In this document: positions 45,530 through 58,075 of the stretch, piece by piece
Layout: each line of letters starts with the position of its first letter
Position numbering within the stretch: position 1 is the first letter of the stretch
NCBI GenBank assembly: GCA_036873755.1
Contig: JAVTVY010051524.1
Location: 208,582-272,581 of the forward strand
DNA length: 64,000 nucleotides
From: Hanleya hanleyi
Taxonomy: Eukaryota; Mollusca; Polyplacophora; Lepidopleurida; Hanleyidae
Direction of reading: 5' to 3'
Program-made: the position numbers and the translations under genes
The notes under the pieces: model-generated
Seen by the model: only the letters and a program-made list of their open reading frames with translations
The model's database searches: none
Told to the model about the DNA's origin: nothing

Positions 45530-46799
45530 GAACATACATGTATATCTCAATGTCAAAGGGCATCATTTGCAATTAAAAAACATCTGAAACTGTAAACTCG
45601 TCTAATCATAAACTAACTCAGCTGTTTACAAGCTGATCCATTCAGTAGTTGACAACAGGAGCCAGTGTACTCCAGCATTTACTTTAACTGCTGGCAATGT
45701 TACATTCTCAGGTGAAAATTATAAATACTTTACATGCAGATATACAAAATTATTACAATATTTAAACAACCAACAAGACTGAACATTGATTTCTGTGATT
45801 TGCTTTAATCAAGGAATCCATTTCTGCCTCATTGGAGCTTAGTACTTAATAGGCATACCATGTTGGAGTGCCTAAATAAACCAAACCAAACTGCTTTCGA
45901 ATTCTTACGCTAGTTTATGGACTTACAGTTTCAGTGGAGAAAGAAACACACCTAAGATACTTTCTTCAAAATAGAAAAAAAAAAGCTTCAATGTTTGCAG
46001 TATATTTTTCATCAACATGAATAGTTAAAATATACGCATATTGCACTGAAGTACCTTAAGAGAGCTAGAAATAAACAGCAGATATTTCTGACTTATTTGT
46101 ATTCCTGTCATATATGTGAGGGAGGGAGGACCTGTGGATACCTGCACAATACTGATGATTAACAAGACTACCATGTACCCCATCAACTTAACTCATTCAC
46201 AGTTTATACCGCCATTTGGAAGATAAAATTTCTATGAATGATTAGAATTTTAATTGGCTGCAGTAATCAGGTCAGGTTTCATCATTACAACTCCAGATAA
46301 TTTTTTTGATCAGAAATACTACCTCGTTATAACCGAATGTAACAGACCACATGAAGGTTTTCTCTCCTTGAACATATGGACAGTAATATTTTCTGGACTG
46401 CACAAGGCCAGTTAGCTGCTACTGAAATGGGTTATTTTACATGGAATTTTGTTTTCATTTTCAAAGCATCATCGGCATATTAACCATGGATGAAATGGAC
46501 AACTGGATGAATCATACATATTGACATATCCATCAAGAGGCAAATTATTTCAACAGAGGCTACAGACCGAGTATCCAAAAGGGCATTATTCACTTCAAAA
46601 GGTGTATTGACTCCTCAGATTTAAAAGCATTATGTTTGTATATTGTGAACATTGGGGATCAGGCTTGGGCAATGTACTAGCATGTCCCAAATAAGTTACA
46701 AACATTTTGAGATAGGACTGCCTACAGTCTGGACATGAACAATCACAGAGCATGACTTAAGTTTAAGGAAAAAAGACAAGAACTAAGAGGAAAAAAAGA
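45530..46799. other. Non-coding sequence, nothing identified
   Basis: AT-rich sequence with no recognisable feature. Confidence 0.5.
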
Positions 46800-47170
46800 T
46801 CAGATGTACAGTGCACATCCACAACGTATTACATGTAAGTTTTTGAAGAAGTACCAATCCCGACCAGAATATAACACATGTACATTGATGGATGCAGGTA
46901 AAGGGCAATAAATGTGACTCAAATGATTAGCACAAGGTTAAGAACTGTACCTGAACCATGCACATCTGCAAGATACTAAGAATGTTCCAATGTACGTTCA
47001 AAGTTGTCCATCAAATAGTACCTGGGGTATGTACTGGACAAGAAATTGTTGATGGATGAGATTAAGGGCCATAACTCCGCAGAAAAAGCTATTGCACTGC
47101 TCCTGAGAAAATTAAGTTTGGGGAGGAGGGATGAATGTTGCATTAATGACTTGTATTGCTCCACCTGCCA
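46800..47170. repeat. CATAACTCTG-family repeat, about two decayed units
   Basis: gtgcacatccacaac near 46811 and catgcacatctgcaag near 46956 mark two units. The second contains ttgtccatcaaatagtacct, ggacaagaaattgttgatgg and aagggccataactccgcag. The same modules build the larger blocks at 53.6-58.1 kb. Confidence 0.7.
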
Positions 47171-48080
47171 TACTGTTGTTAATATTTATCTGATGACTCG
47201 ATGCTCATTGAAACAACCCTGAAATGAGAATGGTCTTCAATGATAATAGGATGCAGATGACACCGCAACACAAGAAGACATATTAGACTCTCAGTCATCG
47301 AGTGAGTGTAAGTTTATCATCGACAGGCTGACGTCACCACTGATTCATTACACAGTAATTATTATATTTAACCCATCATGAGCGTGAAGCCTCTCTAAAT
47401 CCAATTAAAAAGACGATAGCCTTTGAAGGGCCCTGCCAAAAACCTTTTATGTGCCATTTCTATAGCTATTGTAGCTATATTTATAGTTCGGTTAAATCAC
47501 CTTCTCAGAGCTCCTCAAGCAGATAATGGATTTACTTATCATTCCAATATACATGTCCTGTTTAAAAACAACATCCTTAGTGAACCGTGATTTTAATTTC
47601 AACATCATTACACAAAACAATTGATGCCCAGAGGGAACAAAAGCTTCATTTGAATGTGTAATTAAAAACAAGAAAAGAAAACAAAAATTCTGAATTTCAT
47701 TCTCTGCATAACAGTGAACCATGCGTAACAGATTGCCGAGGGCTAGCATTGTCAGTGCGTGAAATAAATTCACGTGACATTTTCTTAATATTCTAAGAAA
47801 TATATACAGTATGACTAGGGAGTTTTAGTCGACTATATCCTGGTGTGAAGACCTAGTTCGTTATTGATGTTTCACAATATTTGAGGATTAGCGGTGAGGT
47901 GCTTCCCCTTCAATATCCACCTCCGTTATGATTCTAGCTCCATTATTCCTTGAATCTAACAACGGTCAACTTCAACCTCCAATACAAATACAAAGATAAT
48001 CATGCCCTCAGTTTGTTCAACATTTACCCATCATCAAGAGATGAATTCACGTTGTTTTAAGGAGATTCCATCACTCACCT
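47171..48080. other. Non-coding sequence, nothing identified
   Basis: AT-rich. No exon is recognised; the 93-codon minus frame at 47492-47773 has no known domain. Confidence 0.5.
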
Positions 48081-48088
48081 ACATGTAA

Positions 48089-48132
48089 CTGTTCTCCTAG
48101 GAGAGTAACTGTTCTCCTAGGAGAGTAACTGA
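48089..48132. repeat. Short palindromic tandem repeat (CTGTTCTCCTAGGAGAGTAA)
   Basis: aactgttctcctaggagagt is repeated twice in tandem (20 bp) and followed by a third partial copy. Its core ctcctaggag is a perfect palindrome. Confidence 0.85.
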
Positions 48133-48236
48133 TCACTCTCCTGGAAAATAAAATTGTATTGGAAGGTAATAACATCAAAAGCGAATCACTCTCGCAATAC
48201 AAAGATCACTCGCGCAATACAAAATCTAGGAGATTG

Positions 48237-49432
48237 ATTGCAAATTATAGAGCCTGGTGATTGCTTGTCTATAGAGCCTGGAGATTGCTTGTCTATAGAG
48301 GCTGGTGAGTGCTTGTCTATAGAGCCTGGAGATTGCTATCAGTCTCTAGAGCCTGGTGATTGCTTGTCTATAGAGGCTGGTGAGTGCTTGTCTATAGAGC
48401 CTGGTGATTGCTATCAGTCTCTAGAGCCTGGTGATTGCTTGTCTATAGAGCCTGGTGATTGCTTGTCTATAGAGCCTGGAGATTGCTTGTCTATAGAGGC
48501 TGGTGAGTGCTTGTCTATAGAGCCTGGTGATTGCTTGTCTATAGAGCCTGGAGATTGCTTGTCTATAGAGGCTGGTGAGTGCTTGTCTATAGAGTCTGGT
48601 GATTGCTTGTCTATAGAGTCTGGTGATTGCTTGTCTATAGAGGCTGGTGAGTGCTTGTCTATAGAGCCTGGTGATTGCTTGTCTATAGAGGCTGGTGATT
48701 GCTTGTCTATAGAGCCTGGTGATTGTTTGCCTATAGAGTCTGATGATTGCTTGTCTATAGAGCCTGGAGATTGCTTGTCTATAGAGCCTGGTGATTGCTT
48801 GTCTATAGAGGCTGGTGATTGCTTGTCTATAGAGTCTGGTGATTGCTTGTCTATAGAACCTGGAGATTGCTTGTCTTTAGAGCTTGGTGAGTGCTTGTCT
48901 ATAGAGCCTGGTGATTGCTTGTCTATAGAGCCTGGTGATTGCTTGTCTATAGAGCCTGGTGATTGCTTGTCTATAGAGCCTGGTGAGTGCCTGTCAATAG
49001 AGCCTGGTGATTGCTTGTCTATAGAGGCTGGTGATTGCTTGTCTATAGAGCCTGGTGAAGCCTGGTGAGTGCTTGTCTATAGAGCCTGGTGAGTGCTTGT
49101 CAATAGAGCCTGGTGATTGCTTGTCAATAGAGCCTGGTGATTGCTTGTCTATAGAGCCTGGTGATTGCTTGTCTATAGAGCCTGGTGATTGCTTGTCTAT
49201 AGAGCCTGGTGAGTGCCTGTCAATAGAGCCTGGTAATTGCTTGTCTATAGAGCCTGGTGATTGCTTGTCTATAGAGGCTGGTGATTGCTTGTCTATTGAG
49301 CCTGGTGATTGCTTGTCTATAGAGCCTGGTGAGTGCCTGTCAATAGAGCCTGGTGATTGCTTGTCTATAGAGCCTGGTGATTGCTTGTCTATAGAGCCTG
49401 GTGATTGCTTGTCTATAGGGCCTGGTGATTTC
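48237..49432. repeat. 24-bp tandem array, about 50 copies
   Basis: Core tatagagcctggtgattgct. Variants alternate cc/gg (EPGDC/EAGEC when translated) and ttgtct/ctgtca. The 24-bp unit keeps the plus strand open for 276 codons of LSIEPGDC repeats, then 161 more after a ~10-bp partial duplication near 49050 shifts the phase. Neither frame contains an ATG upstream of or within its first repeats (both start at TTG or GTG), and there is no leader or acceptor, so I treat the array as a minisatellite. Confidence 0.94.
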
Positions 49433-50130
49433 CATTACCTGTATTCATCTAATCTACATGGTATACCGTATTGTCATTTCTTTTCCCTCTGTCTAATAGA
49501 GCCCAGCTTTTCCGTTATCTCTATACATTCTGTCATTTAGTTTCAAGGTGGGGAAATTTCCAGGTTGGGAAATGTTGTACACTGTATATATACAGTACTC
49601 ACATGTATAACCCCCTCCCAAAGCCTGATGATCTTATATGTGAAGTATATATTTGTGTGTCTTATCTTGATTAGTCAGTTCATATCTTATTTCAGAGATA
49701 AACTGTTATACCTACCAGGCCAGACCATTCACCCTGTTATCATTACCCCCATCTAAACACCCCGGTTATATAACCTGTGGTACGGATGTGGTAACTTAAT
49801 CAAACATCTTTCAAGTTCAAGCCACCCCCAACAGAAGAATACATCAGATAAATCAGTAACTGAGGATTGTGTTATCTAGACAGGTCAATCAGATTTAGGA
49901 TGATTAGGATAAGATTCAAGGTGAGACTGGTATAACCTACATGTACATGTATTCAACCCTAGCTCTCAAACATGTTGTTGTTGTTACAGGCGGGGGAGGT
50001 CCCAACAAACAGGTTTTCAATATCGGGATTGTTTCAGGAAGTATATATTAACCTCATTACTAGACTCTAAAATAAGGTGATAACATTTGAGGGACTAACT
50101 AAAATAATACACTTGAGACTAGCTGGATGT
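49433..50130. other. Non-coding sequence, nothing identified
   Basis: AT-rich. No exon is recognised. Confidence 0.5.
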
Positions 50131-50139
50131 TGTATCTAC

Positions 50140-51010
50140 AACTGAAGGGTTCAGCTTTCTAAAAGTTGTGTCCACACTCAAGGTTTCACCTATACAAGTT
50201 GTGTCCATAACTCCAGGGTTCAGCTACACAAGTTGTCCATAACTCAAGGGTTCATCTATGCAAGTTGTGTCCATAACTCAAGGGTTCACCTATACAAGTT
50301 GTGTCCATAACTCAAAGGTTCAACTATACAAGTTGTCCTTAACTCAAGAGTTCATCTGTGCAAGTTGTGTCCATAACTCAAGGTTTTACCTATACAAGTT
50401 GTGTCCTTAACCGAATGGTTTAACTAAGCTAGAAGTTGTGTCCACAACTCCAGAATTCACCTATATGCTAGATGTTGCACCCACACCTCCAAGATTCATC
50501 TATGCTCAAAGTTCTGTCCACAACTCAAGGGTTTACCTACATGTATGCTAGAAGTTGTGTTCACAACTCCAGGATTCATCTATGCTAGAAGTTGCACACA
50601 CAACTCCAGGATTCACCTATGCTAGAAGTTGTGTCCACAACTCCAGATTTCACCTATGCTAGAAGTTGTGTCCAAAACTCAAGGCTTTATCTACCCTAGA
50701 AGTAGTTTTCAAAACTCAAGAGTTCAACTAAGCTAGAAGTTGTGTCCACAGCTAAGAAATGTACAGGTTACATACAAGCTGTTCATAACTCACTGGTTCC
50801 TGATACCTCAAATACTGTCCACAACTCATGGGGCATGACAGTAAGTGTTACGAGTTGAGACATCAGAGGTGAGGAAACTCACACTGTCCGCAACTCGTCA
50901 CCAATACCAATTGTGTCCACACCAAATGTCACGATTGCTACAAGTTGTGTCCACAATCCAAGGTCAACAGATGCAACAAATTATGTCCACAACAAAGATA
51001 GGCTATATTC
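50140..51010. repeat. Degenerate ~34-44-bp minisatellite (AAGTTGTGTCCATAACTCAA)
   Basis: About 22 diverged units of aagttgtgtccataactcaa plus gggttcacctatac or aggattcacctatgctag. Unit length varies. The left part (to ~50400) uses the short unit and the right part the longer gctagaagttgtgtccacaa form. Confidence 0.88.
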
Positions 51011-53639
51011 ATTAAAACCACAGCACTTTGTGTCCATAAATCAATGGTCACAAAGAGCATGGATAGGCTTCAAGCAAAGAGAAACAATCAAGGTGTAGGT
51101 TTCCTATCAAGGTGTAGGTCAACACATGATGTATATGGTTCTCTAAATTCCTTTTACACAATAATGACAAGTTTGCAGGAAATTTCTACAGTATTGTAGG
51201 GTACCCACCCACAATTATCAGTTCTACAAGTGCAATAAGCAAGAGAATATAATAGTAGTTGTTCATTTTCTGGTATAGATTTACTAGTAGACCATATAGA
51301 GGATGAAGAACTAGCATTATTGATTACAGATGCTGAGTGAGGACGTTAATGTTGGAGGTGTTTATGAGAATGCCAACCATGTTGATATACATAGACAATG
51401 ACAGAGACATTTCTGGCTCTATTAGCTTCTCTCTTAGTCTCTTACTAAGTCAGGATTATTGATCTAACAAATTGTTGACGGCTGTACTGCATTACCACCC
51501 TGTCGAGAAAAAAACTTCATTTTCGCCAAATTTACGACCATCTCATGCCTACACTACAACAGTCTTAAGTAGATTCACCTTGAATGCTTGCATGCAGGCT
51601 AACGGGAAAGTGGAATGGTAATTGCAACCACTTGTCTCAATCTCGTTAGGGCCCCAGTAAACTGCAGTGTAAATAATGAGAAACCTGAAATGAAGGCGAT
51701 TTTAATGCATGAAGAGTGAATTTGGCATTCAAACAATTCTCTCTCTCTTGCAGTTGCAGGAAATAGGGTTTGTATAAACCAGCTTACATGTAGTTCAATT
51801 TAATCTTATCCACGTTGAATGATGTCAAGACCATGCCTCTTACATAGGCTTTGTATTCAGTTTGTAGTAAGTCTTCTGTATTTGTTGTCTGATGATAATG
51901 TGTGCGATAATACCAGACAGTGAAATAATAATGAATTTCCTTTCTCGTGTTTGTGGAGGGAAGACGTATTTGTGGACTGAACACAGTAAAACTTATTCAA
52001 ATTCAAATATGGATGACATACCCCTAATAGTACATGCACAGTCGTAGTAATCAAGAATCTGTATCACCATTGAATCTGAATTCACCTTTTGAAGTTATTT
52101 TGGAAGTAGCATTACTCATGTACCCTCTGGAGTATCAGCCAGATTGGGGTTGGCTGATCATTTGAGCCACAGATTAGCCTTGATATATGACTGACCAGAG
52201 TGGGAAGAAAGCTTGGCAATTAGCCATCTTGTAAAAACCCTTCTCCTGCTGTCCTGTCAAATGGGTTTATGATCTGTCAATGAATCATGCAGTTTTAAGT
52301 GTCACTAACATGGAGAGGTGACACTAAAACTATTTGAAGAGTCCTGAACATTTTATGTGGGACAATCTTTCCTGCATTTACTGAACTGTCCTGGCATGTA
52401 CTCAAACCATAAATGAATATATGGACCAGCAATTTCTCTTCCAAATCAACAAAAGCAGGCCACTTTCAGTCTTTATAAAAAGTAAATAAAATGCGAACCA
52501 GTTAAAATATAGGATAATAGAAGAAATCATTTTGTACAGGACCCTATTCAAACTACTGTATGTCTTATTTTCTATAGGCGATGAACCATAGAAAGCAAAG
52601 TGACTGTGAAATGTGTCAATATCTTCCCTGCATGTTCTTGTCAAATTTGATCAACCAAAGGCATAAAAAGCTGAAGAAATAGGCCATGAATGCATCTAAA
52701 CAAAAGGCCATCAATTTAGCAACAGATACATCACAAAAAGCTGTTGGATTTTTGGGTATTGTCCATTTAAAGGGAGACAGGCTGTCTTATATTTAAGTGA
52801 TATATGAGACACCTACGGTCATGATGGTTTTTACATGAACACCTTAAGGATGCGTGCTTGGCTGCATTTATTATGGTGACGTTTCTACTACATTAGAGCA
52901 GTACTTGTCTAATTGCTTTTTGCAGTCCAGTGAAAATTGTTTTTTATAACCTGAAGACATAATAACAATGCTGTACAATTGGATTAATTTACAGTTCCAC
53001 TGAAACCAAACATAACTGTATCAATCATTGAAAAACATATACCAACTACACAGCTTGATATACCCAATCTACATGAATAGCCCAATTGCCTGTTCTGTGA
53101 TCAGTAAATGTATGCACCGGATTACATAGAGAGAGACAGCGCAGGATGAGTGAATGAACTTCACTGGGCATGTTAATCTAGGCTCTTAAGGAAAACAATG
53201 CAGCGCAAAATAGTTGGATCATACAAAAATGGATGGAAGGATATCAAAATACAATGGGGATCGCCAGCCACGACAGGCAGCGCTAGTGCTCCAACAGGTC
53301 AAGAAGACATGGCGTCAGAAAACGAACAATTATAACGTCGTTACATTATGACGTTGCCTTTGGGACGTCAAGAAAAACGACATGCGCATGCGCCATTTAC
53401 CTCTTGGTACACGTAGCCACCTGGTGTCAGTTCGAGCTGGCGAACCCCATTGTCATATACCAAGCCTGGTATTAGCTCACAGTTTGAAACCAAATATTTA
53501 ATATTTCTTTCCAGCCGTTCTTGAATAATTGGCACATATGAAATTTTTTCCTAAGAACCCAGTTTATACATGCCAGGTGATGTGAAACTACAGATTTTTC
53601 AAAATAACAATTTCATTAATGTACACAATTCAAGCAAAA
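51011..53639. other. Long non-coding stretch with a CpG patch at ~53330-53420
   Basis: AT-rich and single-copy-looking. At 53336-53360 aacgtcgttacattatgacg and neighbouring words are palindromic and resemble the centre of the TTAA-type MITE. It may be a fragment of that family. No exon is recognised. Confidence 0.5.
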
Positions 53640-54495
53640 ATTTAAAATCTTCACTGATAAGGAACACCGAAGCAATCAGAGATAGCTTGAATGTATGCCC
53701 CACCCCCTTCCAGGCTGCGGGTTAAATAACATGACAGTGCACACCAAGATGATACAAAGCATCTACTAGGAAAATTCCAAACTTATTTACCAGTAGAGAT
53801 ACAGCCCGAACATAGAGATACAGCCTGAACAAGAAAGCATAGTAATTAGCATACATTGATATATAGGGCCATAACTCTGCAGAAAATCAATAAAAGTGGT
53901 AAAAAAAACCTGACAGTGAACTTCTGCAAGGTACTAAGCATCTTCCACATGAGTTTTGAAATTGTTGATCAATAGTATCAAGATTTGGATTGGACAAGCA
54001 TATATTGATGATTGCATTAAAGGGTCATAATTCTGGGGAAAATCATTGAAACTGGCACGATACATGCCAGTGCACATCAGCAAGATACTAAGCATCTTTT
54101 TTGAACATGTTCGCCAAATAAGAAGGGAGATACAGCCCGGACAATAAAGTAGTTTAGCATACATTGATGTCATCAATGAAGGTCCATAACTATGTGGAAA
54201 TCACTGAAAGGGGTAAAACTTGACTGGACATCTGCAAGGTACAAATGAGCTGCCATAAAGTTTTTGAAGTTGTCCATCGGATAGTAATCAAGATATGGAC
54301 TGGAAAAGCATCTATTTATATTGACGATGAAGGGCCATAATGCTGGAGAGAGTCATCTAAATAAATGGATAACAACTCCGACTGTGCAGATCTACAAGGT
54401 AAATTTTGAAGTTGTTCATCAAATAGTAACCATGATATGGACCAGAACAAGCAGATATTGATGTTGATGATAAAGGACCAAAACTCTGGGGAAAA
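53640..54495. repeat. CATAACTCTG-family block, about five ~155-bp units
   Basis: Units carry gtgcacatcagcaagatact, tagtatcaagatttggattg, a ttgatgatt word and aagggtcataattctgggga, with unit-end words at about 53856, 54010, 54170, 54320 and 54460. The block starts near gaagcaatcagagat...tatgcccc, a module seen again at 56835, and is cut on the right by a SINE. Confidence 0.8.
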
Positions 54496-54498
54496 GGG

Positions 54499-54720
54499 AG
54501 TGAGTGATTATAAATGATTTAACGTCGCTTTCAACAATATTTCAGTCATATCATGATGTTTGGGTACTATTCCTTTTCACACCAGGGAACCCCACGGGTA
54601 GGGTCCTGTTCCTTTTACACCCAGGAACCCCCATGCCCCAGTTACTCGCCTCTTACGACAAGCTGTTGGAGGAGCTCAGGCCTATTCTTACCATGACCCG
54701 GAGTGAGCTCAACCTGTAAC
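54499..54720 (-). mobile_element. SINE copy inside the repeat block
   Basis: gagtgagtgattataaatga continues into tttaacgtcgctttcaacaa, tatttcagtcatatcatgat, ccccagttactcgcctctta, cgacaagctgttggaggagc and cctattcttaccatgacccg. The phrase ggaaccccacgggtagggtc is partly duplicated. It lies at the edge of the CATAACTCTG block. Confidence 0.78.
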
Positions 54721-55555
54721 CATCTGGGTCATCTATATGCGCTAAGACTGACCCTGGGATCATATGTATCCATTTTCAGCCTACTTTCGGTAACTGTATG
54801 AGGAAATTCCCCGAAATCAAAACCATGTGATGTCATCAGCCAATCAGCTAAACTCTACCGATGTAACCCCAACATAACCCGCCATTTCCGAGTCATGTGC
54901 TGTCCTACTTGTTCAAAATTAGATTTACAACACCTCTTGGTTGATAAGCAAGTTATTCATATCTGCATATTTAGTAAGCTCAGGCGATATATTTTTCAGA
55001 AGTAGTAGGAAAGGCCTGTAATTTATCAGATTTTCTCGAGTCTGTTCTCCGCCGGATGAAGACAGAACAGTATACGGTAAGGTATCGGATATCGCTCTGC
55101 AATAATGGTGACACACGATTCGCAACTCATCTTATGGATGGCTACGTGTACGCAAATAGGGGTGAGCTCAGAGGAAAATCATCGAAGGGAAGAAACATGA
55201 AGCTGCGCTATCGAAACCCCTCGGCTCTGAACCCCAGCTATTATAATGTAAGGGTGTCTCTACCAATTGATTGGCTTGTGGGAAGAAATATTTACCCCTG
55301 GTATTGTAAGTGTACTTTCTTTGAAAAAAAAGAAAAGTTTTCCTCCCCTTAAATTAATTTGTTGATTTTGTTAAGACAAGGGGCATACTTTCTGACACGA
55401 CTCATTTTTGATAGGCATCTAGTGTCATTTTCAAAACAGATTTGCAGGCATTCTTCGCATTGTGTAAGAGAATAAATCAATAAATCAGTCATCCAATCAA
55501 TAAATAAATGTGATAGTATACAAACATGATATAGAAATTATATGCAAACTTAACA
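54721..55555. other. Non-coding sequence with a CCAATCAG word
   Basis: gccaatcagc near 54838 and a CpG-richer stretch to 55260 look slightly promoter-like. The 98-codon frame at 55056-55352 has no recognisable domain. Confidence 0.4.
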
Positions 55556-56540
55556 TAGGAATTAGTGGATTTTATTAGACAAGGGGCATAACTCTGCAAA
55601 ATAATTTCTGACACGACTCATTTTCGATAGGCATCTAGTTCAGGTCAAGAGAAACAATTGTATCACGTTATGATGTTGTATATGGAACGGTTCTGAAATT
55701 ATCACAATAAATCATAAATGGATTTTTATTTGTAAAAAGGGGCATAACTCTGCAAAATATTGTCCGAGATGACTCCTTTTCGATAGGCTTCTGATTTACG
55801 TGAAGATAAATAGATGTAACAAGTTTGGTTGCCATGCATGAAATGGTTCTGTAGATATCGCGGTAACAGATTTTATTAGACAAGGGGCATAACTCTGCAA
55901 AATACTTTCTGACACGACTCATTTTCGATGGGCATCTAGTTTAGGTCAAGAGAAACAACTGTATCACGTTAGGATGTTGTATATGGAACAGTTCTGTAAT
56001 TATCACAATAACAAATCATAAATGGATTTTTATTTGTAAAAAGGGGCATAACTCTGCAAAATATTGTCCGAGATGACTCATTTTCGATAGGCTTCTGATT
56101 TACGTGAAGATAAATAGATGTAACAAGTTTGGTTGCCATGCATGAAATAGTTCTGTAGATATCGCGGTAACGGATTTTATTAGACAAGGGGCATAACTCT
56201 GCAAAATACTTTCTGACACGACTCATTTTCGATGGGCATCTAGTTTAGGTCAAGAGAAACAACTGTATCCCGTTAGGATGTTGTATATGGAACAGTTCTG
56301 TAATTATCACAATAACAAATCATAAATGGATTTTTATTTGTAAAAAGGGGCATAACTCTGCAAAATATTGTCCGAGATGACTCATTTTCGATAGGCTTCT
56401 GATTTACGTGAAGATAAATAGATGTGACAAGTTTGGTTGCCATGCATGAAATGGTTCTTTAGATATCGCGGTAACGGACGGACGGACAGCCGTACATGAT
56501 GACGACAATACCCCTAGGCCAAATTTGGCCGAGGGGTAAA
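55365..56540. repeat. CATAACTCTG-family block, ~300-bp units, three copies, 3' hairpin
   Basis: Near-identical frames at 55668-55922 and 55969-56226 show the ~302-bp period. Each unit is two related halves, both containing aggggcataactctgcaaaa and cattttcgataggc or cattttcgatgggc. A partial unit starts at 55365. The block ends with ggacggacggacagccg and a hairpin acccctaggccaaatttggc...gaggggt (56508-56537). Confidence 0.9.
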
Positions 56541-57069
56541 AACCATGATAGTGCACATCTACAACTTGTAAGCAAGTTACATCTCAGTTTCGAAGTTGTC
56601 AATCAAATAGTAGACGAGGTGTTGTCCAGACACGTTTGGGCATACGAACGGACAGACAAAGTGATTACTATATTATATGACCCCTCTTGTTAGGATGAGT
56701 GTGGTGGGGGGAGAGTAATAAATGTAAAAGTAGTAGGGTAAATAGTACTGTACTGTAGATGATGTTTGAAACAAAGCTGGAAATACTATGACATACTTAC
56801 TCAACCATGACCAAGGTGGGCAAGAAAAACACAGCAAGGAAGCAATCAGAGATTGCTCAATTGTATGCCCCCCCTTCCGCTTTAATCCGACACTGCTCCA
56901 CCATTGTTCTGTTTTGTATTGGTCTGTGGAGGCCTAATTTGGCTAATTATAAAAATTCTGTTTCAGTCACTTTTTTCGGCATGCCTCGCATAATACATGT
57001 ACATATTCCACCCGGGGCTTTCGCCAAATTCAAAAATGTGACCTGGTTATACATTCCTTGGGAGTATAT
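56541..57069. other. Mixed repeat debris
   Basis: Begins with another decayed CATAACTCTG-type unit (gtgcacatctacaacttgta, tcaatcaaatagtagacg) ending tatatgacccctcttgttag at ~56690. At 56835 gaagcaatcagagattgctc and gtatgccccccctt follow. No gene. Confidence 0.6.
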
Positions 57070-58075
57070 TGTGGTGAAATTATGAAGCGATCGTGAACTT
57101 TGAATTTTGCATCCAATTCACTCTTTTTGGGGCAATACTTCAGGACCTATGTGATCTACTTTGGAATGTGCTTTGGACAAATAAATATATCCCATTCATT
57201 TAGGTTTGATGAACAAAGGGCCATAACTCTTGAAAATATAACCGAAAGCAGAGGAACTTCACGCTGCACAACTATGGGGTACTGACCACATATCATGCAA
57301 ATTCCATAATTGTCCATACAATATTAACCGAGATCCAGCCCGGACAAGTCCCAATTCACAAAGATTTCAAGAACAAAAGGGCCATAACTCTTGAAATATA
57401 CGCGAAACGCGGAGAAACTTCACACTGCACAACTACAGGGCACTCACCACATATCCTGCAAATTCCATACAATATTAACCGAGATCCAGCCTGGACAAGT
57501 CCCAATTCACAAAGACTTGATGAACAAAGGGCCATAACTCTTGAAAATATATGCGAAATGCGAAGAAACTTCATGCTGCACAACTACAGGGCACTGACCA
57601 CATACCCTGCAAATTTCATAATTGTCCATACAATATTAACCAAGATCCAGCCCGGACAAGTCCCAATTCACGGAGATTTCAGGAACAAAGGGCCGTAACT
57701 CTTGAAAATATAGGCGAAACAGGGAGAAACTTTACGCTGCACAACTGTGGGGCACTGACCACATGTCATGCAAATTTCATACTTGTTCATACAATATTAA
57801 CCAAGATTCAGCCCGGACAAGTCCCATTCACAGAGATTTCAGAAAAAGGGCCATAACTCTTGAAAATGATACCGGAACTCGGAAAAAACTCTACGCTGCA
57901 CAACTATGAGCCACTGGCCACATTCCATGCAAGTTTCAATCCTGTCCATCAATTATTAACCGAGATATCGCGCGGACAAGAAATTCGGACGGACAGACGG
58001 ACGGCACGACAGACGGACGGACAAAGCGATCGCTATATGCCCCCCCTCTAGTTAGAGGGAGGGCATAACTAGTTC
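57070..58075. repeat. CATAACTCTTG-family block, five ~160-bp units, ending in a hairpin and CTAG
   Basis: gggccataactcttgaaaat or a variant starts at 57218, 57379, 57529, 57690 and 57848 (150-161-bp steps). Units include aacttcacgctgcacaacta, ggcactgaccacata, catgcaaattccataattgt and aagatccagcccggacaagt. The right end is ggacggacagacggacggc, then tatatgccccccctctagtt...agggagggcata (a hairpin) and actagtt. Tandem core, hairpin and terminal CTAG-T recall Helitron-associated elements of bivalves. Confidence 0.85.

Noticed and set aside
48238..49540. 276- and 161-codon LSIEPGDC repeat proteins
   Set aside because: No ATG start, no leader or splice acceptor, and the frame is kept only because the unit is 24 bp.
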